From: Roseibium suaedae
Lineage (GTDB): Bacteria; Pseudomonadota; Alphaproteobacteria; Rhizobiales; Stappiaceae
Reading direction: 5' to 3'
Length of the DNA stretch: 64,000 nt
Assembly (NCBI RefSeq): GCF_900142725.1
Contig: NZ_FRBW01000008.1
Span: 41,407-105,406 of the forward strand
Shown here: in pieces, positions 8,767-16,672 of the stretch
Layout: every line of letters starts with the position of its first letter
How positions within the stretch are numbered: position 1 is the first letter of the stretch
The notes under the pieces: generated by a model
What the model saw: the letters and a program-made list of their open reading frames with translations, nothing else
Databases searched by the model: none
Told to the model about the DNA's origin: nothing
Position numbers and translations under genes: made by a program

Positions 8767-9090
8767 TTATTGCGGCTTTGAATAGACGCGCACACGCGAC
8801 CGGAAGACCGCATCTGCACCGTAAATACGCTGGAACTCTTCATAGCCGTCCTTCAATTCGAGGAAAGCGTTTGCCCGCTCCTGTTCCAGACAGCGCATAT
8901 AGACCTCCATCTCCTCCAGATAGTCCTGAAATTCCTGGCGGGCATATTCATAGAGCGGGTCGCGCTTGGCCAAACGATAATCAACCGGCCTTTCCGGCAG
9001 ATAACACACGGAATCCTGCGCCCTAAGCGGCACGGGCCCAAGGCTGATACCAGCCAGAAAGACAAGGAGAGACAAACGGGAAAGCCGCAT
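8767..9090 (-). CDS. Small periplasmic protein, plasmid backbone
   Basis: A 107-aa protein with a signal peptide (MRLSRLSLLVFLAGISLGPV, cleavage near RAQD). The mature part has two cysteines (SVCYLPERPVDYRLAKRDPL and YMRCLEQERANAF) that may pair, and is strongly helical and charged. Its ATG overlaps the stop of the TrbM-like gene by one base, so the two are translationally coupled. Export and coupling to TrbM suggest a role in plasmid transfer or the cell envelope; function unknown. Confidence 0.75.
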   Translation of the reverse strand: MRLSRLSLLVFLAGISLGPVPLRAQDSVCYLPERPVDYRLAKRDPLYEYARQEFQDYLEEMEVYMRCLEQERANAFLELKDGYEEFQRIYGADAVFRSRVRVYSKPQ

Positions 9091-9614
9091 TATCGTTCAA
9101 TAACGGTGCCGTCGCCAGTGTTCACATAGTACCGCGGCGACGTAAATGCTTCAGCCGAACCAGGCTCGACGGTGATCTGCGTCGTGAAATTTACAAAGGT
9201 CGCAGGTTCCTTGCCCTCGTAGATTGTCACCAATTCACCGCCCTGATGGTACGATCGCAAGTTCGAGTAGCAAAAGACCTCGTTGAGGTGATTATCATCA
9301 TCCTGTTCATAGAAGAGCTTCTTCCCCGGTTCACAAAGATGGCCCTCTTTGCCGAGCAGAAAACGCGCATCCGCTTTCACAGCCTCAGAGGTACCGCCAT
9401 CTTCATAAGTACAGGCTCCGAACGGGCTCTTGCCCTTTTTTAGACGGTTGAGCATGTAGGATTTCGCATCGCTGCACGTCGCTGGAAACCCGCCAGCGAG
9501 ACACAGAATAACCTTGCAATCCATGTCATAGTCTTGGGCCTGCGCCTGCATGGAAAGAGAGGTGACGGCGATAAAAGCACCGGAACCAGCGAGCCAACAA
9601 AGTAACCTCATCAA
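9090..9614 (-). CDS. TrbM-like secreted plasmid protein
   Basis: A 174-aa protein with a signal peptide ending near AQAQDYD. The mature start MDCKVILCLAGGFPATCSDA followed by KSYMLNRLKKGKSPFGACTY matches the TrbM/KikA/MpfK family, a small cysteine-rich periplasmic protein found on conjugative plasmids. Further cysteines (GHLCEPGKK, EVFCYSNL) suggest disulfides. The C-terminal half (residues ~100-174) is longer than the TrbM core and unassigned. It is coupled to the downstream 107-aa secreted protein. TrbM is not essential for transfer in the systems where it was studied. Confidence 0.8.
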   Translation of the reverse strand: MMRLLCWLAGSGAFIAVTSLSMQAQAQDYDMDCKVILCLAGGFPATCSDAKSYMLNRLKKGKSPFGACTYEDGGTSEAVKADARFLLGKEGHLCEPGKKLFYEQDDDNHLNEVFCYSNLRSYHQGGELVTIYEGKEPATFVNFTTQITVEPGSAEAFTSPRYYVNTGDGTVIER

Positions 9615-9761
9615 ATCGACCTTTCTGAGAATATGAACTGCCCAGCATCGCTGAACATATAAGTTGCATCATTGATGCAACACAATCTATTCGTTCAGAA
9701 TTTTCAAGGGCGCGCGCTGGTTGGAATTTCCCCTCATAGTTGGAACATCCCCTTCCGGGCG

Positions 9762-9855
9762 GGAGGGGAGTTCCGAGGGGCGGGGCCGGAGGGGGCGCCC
9801 TTCGACCCGTTTTGCGGGCGCTCGATGCGCCGGGAAAACGGCAGGGGCTTTGCGA
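9762..9855. repeat. 94-bp dispersed repeat, copy A
   Basis: This GC-rich segment is closely similar to 14201-14294: both contain GGGC(G/T)(G)GGCCGGAGG early and share an uninterrupted core GATGCGCCGGGAAAACGGCA at their right ends. It lies between the ParB-like gene stop and the TrbM-like gene start, that is, in the 5' region of the trbM unit. Confidence 0.8.
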
Positions 9856-9880
9856 AATCGATGAGCGGGAGAAACGGAAG

Positions 9881-9909
9881 CCGGTCGCGGGAGGGAAGCC
9901 CGCGACCGG
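9881..9909 (-). terminator. Hairpin after the ParB-like gene
   Basis: A perfect 11-bp stem (CCGGTCGCGGG / CCCGCGACCGG) with a 7-nt loop, placed 10 bp beyond the stop codon of the minus-strand ParB-like gene. On the transcript it is followed by a pyrimidine-rich stretch rather than a clean U run, so it may be an intrinsic terminator of moderate strength. Confidence 0.65.
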
Positions 9910-9919
9910 CGGCGGCTGA

Positions 9920-11830
9920 TTATTCAGCCGCCTCGGGGAACCGATAGGCAGTGTCATCGTGCTGCGGCGTAGTGGGGCTGCCGCAACGGATCGGTTTGGG
10001 CAACCAATCCTTATCTTTGAGGGCGTTTTGAGCGAACGTTGCTCCCTCTGCTTTCTTCATATCGGCTATACTATCGGCAAAATCGCCGCCACAAGCCTCT
10101 GCTACCGCTGCTTGAATGCTGCTCCGTTGCAGGTGGGAGAAATAGTTCTCCGCTGTAGGCTTGAAATAGGCCCGCATGTCGATGCCCACGGCTGCGCCGA
10201 TCTGATTGGCATGTTCCGCAGACTTGGGCCGCATGAACTTGCCCTCCACCGCATTGACGGAATGCGAAGCCGCCCATGCCATCAGGTTCAAAAGCTGATC
10301 GCGGGTCTGGTCGATGCACCAGTCCCAAAGATCGGCTGAATTGCCCGGAATTTGGCTTCCATACTGCTCGGACAGGTTTTCCAGTTCTTCAAGGGCAGCG
10401 CATTGGTCCGGCTCCTTCATCGAACCTGCCAGATCGGTGTGCGTGATCGACAGTTCCAAGGCGGACTGCTGGTGGACACCGTAGCCGGTATAGGCGAGGC
10501 GCAACAGGAGAGCATGAACCACGCTGGCAAGGGCCACGTCCGGGTTGTTCGCCAGCTCAAGACGCAGTGCTGCGGTCTTCTGGGCGGTCAGATTCTCCAT
10601 CAAGGTGGCGGAGTGTTTGAGCACGGGTTTCCCCTGCCCTGCTGAACCTTCTTCGCAGCTTTCGCCGGTTTCCTCTGAGTCTGCGTCCTCAGCCTGACAA
10701 TCTTCCGGCTTGACCAAGCCGCGCTCTATGCGCAGCAATCCATTGTGGTTCAGGCAGATAAGCACGCCAGCGGTCTCGATGTCCTCCAGTGCGTAGGTTT
10801 CCTGCTCTGCGATCAATTCTAGCGCGGAGATTTTCTCGCCAAGCTCGTTCAGCTCGGTTTCGGTTTCATCCGTTTCGTCACAAAGCTCCAACTCGTGATA
10901 TCTCGCCTCAAGCGCTTCCAGTTCCTCGGCCTGTTCCACCGTCAGCTCCCCTTGCTCGGGATAGCGCCGGTCAAAATCCTGCAGGGCCTGCCAGTCGATT
11001 TCCGAAACCGTCTCAACCCACTTCCAGCCTTCGGCCCTGACCGCCTCGGCTTCTGCCTCCATCTTGTCGGCAACGAGTTTTTCGAGAAGAGCGGTATCGG
11101 TTGCGTATCCGCCTGAATGGTCATCGAACAGATCGCGTTTGACGGTGCCGCCTGCGGCCTCATAGGCGTCCAGTCCGCCAAGGAACCGCAACCGCTTGTC
11201 CGACGCTTTCACGTCCTCGCCTGCGAGGGCCTGTCTGATGCTGCTCGCATGACGGCCATAGGAGGGCAGTGCCTCCCAAACCCGTTTTTGCTCTTCGTAG
11301 TCGTCCGTGATGGTAAAGGCGGCAAGCTGATCAAGGTTCATGCCTTCTTGGCGGAAGATCTCCCGAAGCTCTGGCGCTACACGGCCAAGGGCAAGCCGCT
11401 TCCTGACGATGCTTTCCGTTGTCCCGAATTTCGCCGCGATATCCGCGACGGGTTGACCGGCGGCGGCCAAGCCGCGGAAGGCTTCGAATTGGTCAGCCGG
11501 GTTCATCGCCTCCCGCATGATGTTTTCGGTGAGGCTGAGTTCCTGCGCTTCTTCCTTGCTGATCACCTTCACCGGCACGGGATGATCGGCGGCAAGGGTG
11601 CCCTGCTCCGCCAACAGCAGCGCCGCACGGTAGCGCCGTCCACCCGCTGACACATAATAGCCATTGCCCTTGGCTTTACGGACCAAAAGGTTTTGCAGGA
11701 TGCCTTGAGCGGCAAGGCTGCATGCCAGTTCTTCAATGCTTTTCTGGCTGTAGGTCTTGCGCACATTCAGCGGATCGATTTTCAGCTCGTTAAGCGGTAC
11801 GAAGATGATTTCAGCAGTGTTGGTGGTCAT
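9920..11830 (-). CDS. Large ParB/Spo0J-like plasmid protein
   Basis: A 636-aa protein. Start ATG 11830 (MTTNTAEIIFVPLNELKIDP) is preceded by GGAG about 9 bp upstream. Residues ~10-115 are the ParB N-terminal nuclease/CTPase-like domain: LNVRKTYSQKSIEELACSLA, GILQNLLV, SAGGRRYRAALLL, and LSLTENIMREAMNPADQFEA. A helix-turn-helix follows (VADIAAKFGTTESIVRKRLA). The C-terminal ~350 residues are acidic and helical, with EDADSEETGESCEEGS as a linker, and resemble the long C-terminus of ParB-like proteins of mobile plasmids rather than partition ParB. It is distinct from RepB of this replicon. It follows the DUF932 gene and probably acts in plasmid DNA processing or gene control; exact role unknown. 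Confidence 0.88.
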   Translation of the reverse strand: MTTNTAEIIFVPLNELKIDPLNVRKTYSQKSIEELACSLAAQGILQNLLVRKAKGNGYYVSAGGRRYRAALLLAEQGTLAADHPVPVKVISKEEAQELSLTENIMREAMNPADQFEAFRGLAAAGQPVADIAAKFGTTESIVRKRLALGRVAPELREIFRQEGMNLDQLAAFTITDDYEEQKRVWEALPSYGRHASSIRQALAGEDVKASDKRLRFLGGLDAYEAAGGTVKRDLFDDHSGGYATDTALLEKLVADKMEAEAEAVRAEGWKWVETVSEIDWQALQDFDRRYPEQGELTVEQAEELEALEARYHELELCDETDETETELNELGEKISALELIAEQETYALEDIETAGVLICLNHNGLLRIERGLVKPEDCQAEDADSEETGESCEEGSAGQGKPVLKHSATLMENLTAQKTAALRLELANNPDVALASVVHALLLRLAYTGYGVHQQSALELSITHTDLAGSMKEPDQCAALEELENLSEQYGSQIPGNSADLWDWCIDQTRDQLLNLMAWAASHSVNAVEGKFMRPKSAEHANQIGAAVGIDMRAYFKPTAENYFSHLQRSSIQAAVAEACGGDFADSIADMKKAEGATFAQNALKDKDWLPKPIRCGSPTTPQHDDTAYRFPEAAE

Positions 11831-11881
11831 TTGGATAACTCCGGTTGCCGTGATGGGCGTGAATTGGATGAAAAAGGGCAC

Positions 11882-11902
11882 GGGAGCGGGGGGACCGCTC
11901 CC
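11882..11902 (-). terminator. Hairpin with T run between DUF932 and ParB-like genes
   Basis: GGGAGCGG and CCGCTCCC form a perfect 8-bp stem with a 5-nt loop. On the minus-strand transcript it is followed by GTGCCCTTTTTC, giving a U-rich tail. It sits just past the DUF932 stop, so it may end or attenuate transcription before the ParB-like gene. Confidence 0.6.
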
Positions 11903-11912
11903 CGGTTCTGGC

Positions 11913-12776
11913 TCAGGCTGCGGCTCGCATGCCCTTGAGTTCGGCCATTTTCTCGGTGAGGACCCAAAGCGCTTTGTTGAGTTTGATGTCCTGATCGATG
12001 CCATTCACGGCGCGGGTGCGGCTCTGGCGGCGGCGTCCCTGTGTATCCCGTGACACTGTCCGGATGCCGCCCCGGATCATGTTTTCCTGCGCGACGTTGA
12101 ATGTCGTCCAGAGGTCTTTACCGGTATCTCCACGGCGGCGCGGATCAAGAAGCTGTTCCGGCTTAACAGGTGTGTTTGTTTCACCTTCCGCATCTGCGAA
12201 CCGCAGCACGTGAGCCGCTTCAGCAAAGGCATGGCGTTCGTCAGTGTTGAGTGCCAGCATCGACCAGTCAGCTGGAGCGATGAGAGCCTTTTCGGCTTCC
12301 TTCATCACCCGATAGGTCCCCTCAATCACCTTTGCGCCAACGTCTCCGCTGTGCCGCACCTTCACGCTGTCGAGAGTGGATGTCTGGGACACCAGCGAAT
12401 TGAGGCAGCAGACGCGGAACAATCCAGCCATCAGGTCATAGGCGGATGTGCCGTCATTGGCGTTTTTCAGCAGGATTTCGCAAACGGTATCGCCGACGCT
12501 GTACTTGCGGTCATCGTCCAGACGGCGAAGCCTGATCAGATGCTTGGTGAAGTCGGATTTGGTTTCGTCGCGGGGGCGGGCCTGCTTTGCGCCAACCGGC
12601 ATGAAACCCTCATCCATCAATCCCCGCAGGATGTCGATTGTCGGGATCGGCTGAAACCGGTCTGAGCGGCTTTCATGGGCTGACGTTGCGAAGATCGACG
12701 GGGCCAAGCGCCGCAATTCGTCTTCGGTGAGGGCGCGGCCATGATCAAACCGGGCGGTGTGCGCATAAACTGTCAT
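11913..12776 (-). CDS. DUF932 family plasmid protein
   Basis: A 287-aa protein of the DUF932 family, common on plasmids and phages and often next to ParB-like genes. Recognisable features: DRFQPIPTIDILRGLMDEGF near the N-terminus, CCLNSLVSQTSTLDSVKVRH in the middle, and the C-terminal NVAQENMIRGGIRTVSRD. No signal peptide or membrane helix. Function is unknown in the family. Its ATG lies inside the first bases of the 339-bp leader repeat (12769-13107), so that repeat is its 5' untranslated and promoter region. The ParB-like gene follows 82 bp downstream. Confidence 0.85.
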   Translation of the reverse strand: MTVYAHTARFDHGRALTEDELRRLAPSIFATSAHESRSDRFQPIPTIDILRGLMDEGFMPVGAKQARPRDETKSDFTKHLIRLRRLDDDRKYSVGDTVCEILLKNANDGTSAYDLMAGLFRVCCLNSLVSQTSTLDSVKVRHSGDVGAKVIEGTYRVMKEAEKALIAPADWSMLALNTDERHAFAEAAHVLRFADAEGETNTPVKPEQLLDPRRRGDTGKDLWTTFNVAQENMIRGGIRTVSRDTQGRRRQSRTRAVNGIDQDIKLNKALWVLTEKMAELKGMRAAA

Positions 12777-13107
12777 TTTGTGTTTTCTCCATTTTCCCTT
12801 TTCCGCGAAGCGGGTTCTGCCCCGAAGGGCAGGAGCCCGGCTCCTGCTCCTGAGACCTCGGCGGTGAGAGCGAAGGGGAGAGGGACAAGGGCAAAATCAG
12901 GAGGGGTATCGCCCACCGGAACGGCTGGGCAGCGGGTTCGCGGCACGCGGATCCGCTGCCCAAGTCCTGCACAAGCAGAATGTGCCGGCGCAGTCGGCTC
13001 ATGGAGTGCGGAAGGATGGGGAGACCTGATTTTGCCCTTGTGGGAGAGGGGAAGCCGCGCGGCCTCTCTCCTGCCCTACTGACAATGACCGCGGCAGCGG
13101 ACCTATT
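12769..13107. repeat. 339-bp leader repeat, copy 1
   Basis: Nearly the same sequence occurs at 16208-16546, same length and same orientation, with scattered substitutions (roughly 95% identical by eye). Each copy begins exactly at the start codon region of a minus-strand gene (ACTGTCATTTTGTG, containing CAT of the start). It holds several inverted repeats, e.g. GGGCAGCGG / CCGCTGCCC near 12932-12962. It is best read as a duplicated promoter/leader that drives two separate plasmid gene groups. Confidence 0.9.
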
Positions 13108-13259
13108 GTTTGGATGACTGCGCAGCGATTGGCAGAACCATCATTTGGGGGTTTGCCGTGAACCGAAAGATTTTTTCAGGAAAATCCGGAGATGTGGGCG
13201 AATACTGGAACGCGCGCATCATCAAGCGCGAAAGAGAAGCTCCAGCCCTTGGAAACCCA

Positions 13260-13389
13260 AACGGCAAGCAAAGCGCGCAGGACGGCTGTCCGGAGGCAAG
13301 AGGGATCGTGACCGGCAGGTGGAGACAGCTGCTTGCTGCTGGCTCCGTGAGCGAAGCGAGTAGAGCCCAGCCCCCAAGGGGGATTGTTC
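13260..13389. repeat. ~125-bp repeat, copy 1
   Basis: Closely matches 16548-16672: both carry AAGC(A)AGCGCGCAGGACGG, then GTCCGGAGGCAAGAGGGATC and GAGACAGCTGCTTGC and CTCCGTGAGCGAAGCGA. In the second copy this segment follows the leader repeat directly; here about 150 bp intervene. The intervening stretch 13108-13259 has no recognised gene. Confidence 0.85.
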
Positions 13390-13580
13390 AAATTGTCTGG
13401 TATTTTTTATTATCGGGTATTTCATTTGAGATGTGCTGCAACAAGTTGAGTGTTCATTTGTCACAGCGTGAAATTGTCGTCAAACTCAATCGGCATGACC
13501 GTGAAATAGCTGCAATCGGCAGAGCGATACAATTGCCTGGCTCCAGGATTGAGCCGGACAAACGTAACTTGAACCAAGGG
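13390..13580. other. Unassigned stretch before the terminator
   Basis: An open frame covers 13110-13655 on the + strand but it runs straight through two repeats and the terminator hairpin, and its composition is not coding-like. I see no gene here. Confidence 0.4.
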
Positions 13581-13610
13581 AAACCCGCGTCCTCGAAAGG
13601 ATGCGGGTTT
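13581..13610 (-). terminator. Intrinsic terminator-like hairpin
   Basis: AAACCCGCGTCC and GGATGCGGGTTT pair into a 12-bp stem (one G-U) with a 6-nt loop, 6 bp beyond the stop of the 67-aa minus-strand gene. On the plus strand it is followed by GTTGTG, on the minus by a CCCTTGG tail, so it may work from either side but is best placed for the minus gene. Confidence 0.65.
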
Positions 13611-13616
13611 GTTGTG

Positions 13617-13820
13617 TCAGCCGGTTTTGGCAGCTTTCGCATTGTCGTTGTCTGACTTCAGATCGACGTTGTAGCCGAAGCGGATGCTGACGAAGGGCGG
13701 CAGGCCGATTGTGACGCTGATACTGAACTGGCCATTGGAGCGTCCTTTCTTCAGGAGCTTACCGAAGTAGGCAAAGACGTCGCGGCTGGTACGTTTCAGG
13801 TAAGAGAAGATCTTTTTCAT
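13617..13820 (-). CDS. Small basic protein of unknown function
   Basis: A 67-aa protein starting at ATG 13820 with GGAG 6-7 bp upstream. The N-terminus MKKIFSYLKRTSRDVFAYFG is basic and amphipathic, followed by a beta-like stretch (QFSISVTIGLPPFVSIRFGY) and a charged tail. It could bind membrane or nucleic acid, but no family is recognised. The frame stays open upstream to 14045 without a good start. A terminator follows at 13581-13610. Confidence 0.6.
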   Translation of the reverse strand: MKKIFSYLKRTSRDVFAYFGKLLKKGRSNGQFSISVTIGLPPFVSIRFGYNVDLKSDNDNAKAAKTG

Positions 13821-14358
13821 GCTGGTCTCCGTTTTGTTGATTTCGAATGGTGCGAAGCCGATAGACGCGGCGTCCGGCGCCGGTCCGCACCGCCAGCGGC
13901 CGCAACGCAGTGGAGGACCCGAAGGGTTGCGGATTGGCGTCAGCCGCGTAAATTCACGAAGCAAACCATCGAAATTTTCAACAAACGAGACCATGGGAAG
14001 TCTTCTCCCTGGGACGGACCCGCCTCGGTGATCGCAGCCCGGCAAGCTCCTGAAGAAAGGACGGGCCGCGAAGAATGCCGCCTAAACTGCCGCCCTTCGT
14101 CAGCATCCGCGCACAGCTTTCCGTGCCGGTCCACAGACAAGCCCAGGCTGCCCAAACAGGCTGACACGTCAAACCGCCTGCCGGGCGGTTTCATGTTTGG
14201 GAAGGGAGTATTGAGGGGCGTGGCCGGAGGGGCCGCCCCTTGATCTGTTTTTCGGGCGTTCGATGCGCCGGGAAAACGGCAGGGGCTTTGCGATCCTGGA
14301 GAAATGGCCTATATTGAGAACCGGAGTGACGCGGCAGGTTTCCCCGCCGCGCCTTTTC
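13821..14358. other. 538-bp gap with a repeat copy
   Basis: Open frames on both strands in this GC-rich stretch are low-quality. It includes the second copy of the 94-bp dispersed repeat (14201-14294). Nothing else recognised. Confidence 0.4.
14201..14294. repeat. 94-bp dispersed repeat, copy B
   Basis: Partner of 9762-9855 in the same orientation. Shared core at the right end: TCGATGCGCCGGGAAAACGG then CAGGGGCTTTGCGA. Differences are concentrated in the middle (CCCTTGATCTG versus CCCTTCGACCCG). The copies sit upstream of different minus-strand genes in the plasmid backbone. Confidence 0.8.
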
Positions 14359-14448
14359 CTAGATCGTGAATTGGACCCGGATAGTGACACGCCAGTGCTT
14401 CCGGGTCTTCTTCATTTCTAGGGTAACGCTTATTGGCAAAAGCCACAT
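14359..14448 (-). CDS. Possible 29-aa peptide
   Basis: ATG at 14448 follows GGAGG at an ideal distance (8 bp). The peptide begins MWLLPISVTLEMKKTRKHWR and ends in a beta-like VTIRVQFTI. The frame overlaps an inverted repeat (GACCCGGA at 14374-14381 with TCCGGGTC at 14400-14407), so a structured RNA is the alternative. The strong ribosome-binding site favours translation. Confidence 0.4.
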   Translation of the reverse strand: MWLLPISVTLEMKKTRKHWRVTIRVQFTI

Positions 14449-14557
14449 CGTCGTTACCTCCGTTAGAGCGGCAAGGCTGTTGCCACAGCCGGGCGAGCCG
14501 ATCTTGCCCGGTCGCGCCGCTGGCCCGGCGCTGCTGCTTTAGCCACTCAAAACTGAA

Positions 14558-14794
14558 TCAGTCGACCTCTTTGTAGAACCGCAAAACTCTCGGGTTCGTT
14601 AACTGGTCCCGTGTCGCCGCAAACCTGTAACCGTCCCAATCCGGCCAGGACTCCCAACCGCTCGGCGTTGCTCTGCCATACCAGACCCGAACGATAACGC
14701 GATTGTCTCCCCATTCGTCGACGATGGAAACCGTATGCGTTCCGCCAAGCCCAGAAGCGATGTCATAGACATTGACCTTTCGGAACTGTGACAT
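14558..14794 (-). CDS. Small protein of unknown function
   Basis: A 78-aa protein (MSQFRKVNVYDIASGLGGTH...) rich in Trp and aromatic residues (VWYGRATPSGWESWPDWDGY). Its start lies 12 bp downstream of the methyltransferase stop, with GGGGA in front, so it is the last gene of that minus-strand unit. No domain recognised. Confidence 0.65.
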   Translation of the reverse strand: MSQFRKVNVYDIASGLGGTHTVSIVDEWGDNRVIVRVWYGRATPSGWESWPDWDGYRFAATRDQLTNPRVLRFYKEVD

Positions 14795-14806
14795 TGTCCC
14801 CTCCCC

Positions 14807-15652
14807 TCACAGCAAGACAAGCTGTTCGGCGGGGCGATACGGCAGGACCGGAACCGGCAGGGCGTTTAGGCGCTCTTGCACCCGTCCGTGACGGGCGCGA
14901 TCCTGGTCAAACTCGTAGCAGGCGATCTCGCAAATGATCGAGGTATCCTTCCAGTCGTCCTTGTACATCGAGGTATCGACGCCCGCACCTTCATGCATGC
15001 GGTATCCTGTCAGTCTCTCAAATTCAGCCGCTGGCCCGGCTTCCACGCGCTTAAAGTACTGGGCGCCGGAGTAGCGGAAAGCTGCGGAAGTTTGCGGTAC
15101 AATGAACGCGCCACGGTCAGCGAGCTGGGCCGCGATGTCGATGACATGAAACTCAAACTGGCGACCACGATAGCGCGGTCCATTGCCGGTGCGCCTCACG
15201 GCACCGAACGGCGGGTTGGACACGGCTACGTCAAAGTGTTGTCCACCAAGCTCCCTTTGCCAGTCCCGCCAGTCAAAGACATCGGCGCAAATCCACCGGG
15301 CCTCAGGCAACAACTTCCTGCCAACCTCAACATATCGGGGATTGACTTCAACGCATGTCAGTTCCGGGCAATTGTCAGCCCACTTCGCGCGGTGGTGAAG
15401 GAAGTAGGACAGGATTCCGATCCCTGCGCATAGGTCAATCACGCGGCCGCCAGCGCCCCCGGCATCGATGGAGAAGTCTGCTGCCAGTCCCCAGGGCGTG
15501 AAGAACGCCCCGGCTGCCCCGTTGATGTGGTTCGCTCCTTCGTGCCAGTTCTGGAACACGAAGTCTTTTTCGTCTTCGCTCAGACGATCCTTCCTCAGGA
15601 TCGCCTCAGCCTCCGTGTGAGCCTTGCGCTGCGCTTTGGTGAGTTTCGCCAT
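14807..15652 (-). CDS. SAM-dependent DNA/RNA methyltransferase-like protein
   Basis: A 281-aa Rossmann-fold methyltransferase. SAM-binding motif I reads VIDLCAGIGILSYFLHHRAK, the acidic motif II is LTCVEVNPRYVEVGRKLLPE, and the catalytic motif IV is DVAVSNPPFGAVRRTGNGPR. NPPF is typical of N6-adenine and related amino-methyltransferases acting on nucleic acids. There is no visible target-recognition domain and no adjacent endonuclease, so it is probably an orphan plasmid methylase. It belongs to a minus-strand unit (16215 to 14558) that shares its leader with the DUF932-ParB-like unit. Confidence 0.85.
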   Translation of the reverse strand: MAKLTKAQRKAHTEAEAILRKDRLSEDEKDFVFQNWHEGANHINGAAGAFFTPWGLAADFSIDAGGAGGRVIDLCAGIGILSYFLHHRAKWADNCPELTCVEVNPRYVEVGRKLLPEARWICADVFDWRDWQRELGGQHFDVAVSNPPFGAVRRTGNGPRYRGRQFEFHVIDIAAQLADRGAFIVPQTSAAFRYSGAQYFKRVEAGPAAEFERLTGYRMHEGAGVDTSMYKDDWKDTSIICEIACYEFDQDRARHGRVQERLNALPVPVLPYRPAEQLVLL

Positions 15653-15655
15653 GAC

Positions 15656-16111
15656 TCAAAACTCCCCGTCAACAACGATGACCGGCGCACATTTTTCTAT
15701 CCGGATCGTGAAACCCGACAGGCTGAACCCGATCAGGTCTGGGTCTTCCAGAGTGATCATTTCCGGATCCATGACCGGGCGATTGACTGTAAGCATCGCC
15801 GCGATCTCCTCGACGTTCATGCGAGGCTCGGCAATTTCGCCGTTCTCGTCCCTGCCGACAATCACGAGATTACCGGCAAGCGGATTAGGGAAACCCTTGA
15901 GATAAACGATGGTGTGCAGACCGTCTGTAAGGCCGTTGTCATCCAAAAAAATATCGTGATGGTCATCGATGCGGACAATATCGAACAGGCTGCACCTGAT
16001 GCGCTGTTTTATTTCCTCAAGATAGGTTTCTCTGTTCAGCGAGATATCTGCGATTGCCCCACTAAAGCTGTCATAGAAAAACGCGGTGACGTAGGCGGAC
16101 GTGTTGGTCAT
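15656..16111 (-). CDS. Plasmid protein of unknown function
   Basis: A 151-aa protein, start ATG 16111 with GGAGGG 7 bp upstream. The first half includes YVTAFFYDSFSGAIADISLN and DIVRIDDHHDIFLDDNGL; the second GNLVIVGRDENGEIAEPRMN and IGFSLSGFTIRIEK. The DDNGL / VGRDENGE pattern resembles the DUF3846-type plasmid proteins that lie beside ParB and DUF932 genes, but I make that link cautiously. It ends 4 bp before the methyltransferase start, so they are cotranscribed. Confidence 0.7.
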   Translation of the reverse strand: MTNTSAYVTAFFYDSFSGAIADISLNRETYLEEIKQRIRCSLFDIVRIDDHHDIFLDDNGLTDGLHTIVYLKGFPNPLAGNLVIVGRDENGEIAEPRMNVEEIAAMLTVNRPVMDPEMITLEDPDLIGFSLSGFTIRIEKCAPVIVVDGEF

Positions 16112-16125
16112 GGTGTTCCCTCCCC

Positions 16126-16215
16126 TCAACCTGCAATCACAAGGCACAGGCCGAACAGGCCAGAGAGGAACGAGCTCAGGCTGATTACCTCGGCAATGAA
16201 TTTGACGACTGTCAT
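16126..16215 (-). CDS. 29-aa hydrophobic peptide, first in its unit
   Basis: A frame MTVVKFIAEVISLSSFLSGL plus nine more hydrophobic residues makes one short membrane helix. Its ATG lies at the very edge of the leader repeat (16208-16546), at exactly the position the DUF932 start holds in the other copy, and the first residues MTV are shared. Its stop is 14 bp before the 151-aa gene. It may be a real membrane peptide or a leader peptide translated for control. Confidence 0.5.
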   Translation of the reverse strand: MTVVKFIAEVISLSSFLSGLFGLCLVIAG

Positions 16216-16546
16216 TTTGTGGGTTCTCCTTTTCCCTTTTCCGCGAAGCGGGTTCTGCCCCGAAGGGCAGGAGCCCAGCTCCTGCTCCTGAGACCTCGGC
16301 GGTGAGAGCGAAGGGGAGAGGGACAAGGGCAAAATTAGGAGGGGTATCGCCCACCGGAACGGCTGGGCAGCGGGTTCGCGGCACGCGGATCCGCTGCCCA
16401 AGTCCTGCACAAGCAGAATGTGCCGGCGCAGCCGGTTTATGAAGTGCGGAAGGATGGGGAGACCTGATTTTGCCCTTGTGGGAGAGGGGATGCCGCGCGG
16501 CCCCTCTCCTGCCCTGCTGGCAATGACCGTGGCAGCGGACCATATT
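16208..16546. repeat. 339-bp leader repeat, copy 2
   Basis: Second copy of the leader at 12769-13107, in front of the unit formed by the 29-aa peptide, the 151-aa protein, the methyltransferase and the 78-aa protein. Distinguishing positions include GAGCCCAGCTCC (versus CCCGG) and GCGCAGCCGGTTTAT (versus GTCGGCTCAT). Confidence 0.9.
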
Positions 16547-16547
16547 A

Positions 16548-16672
16548 AGGGAAAGCAGAGCGCGCAGGACGGAAGTCCGGAGGCAAGAGGGATCGTTACC
16601 GGCAGGCGGAGACAGCTGCTTGCGGCAGGCTCCGTGAGCGAAGCGAAGAGAGCCCGGACCCGATAAGGGGAT
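16548..16672. repeat. ~125-bp repeat, copy 2
   Basis: Partner of 13260-13389, directly adjoining the leader repeat. Together the two blocks form a ~465-bp composite that in the other location is split by ~150 bp. Confidence 0.85.

Noticed and set aside
13110..13655. 181-codon + strand frame
   Set aside because: It crosses two repeats and a terminator hairpin and has no start site; not coding.
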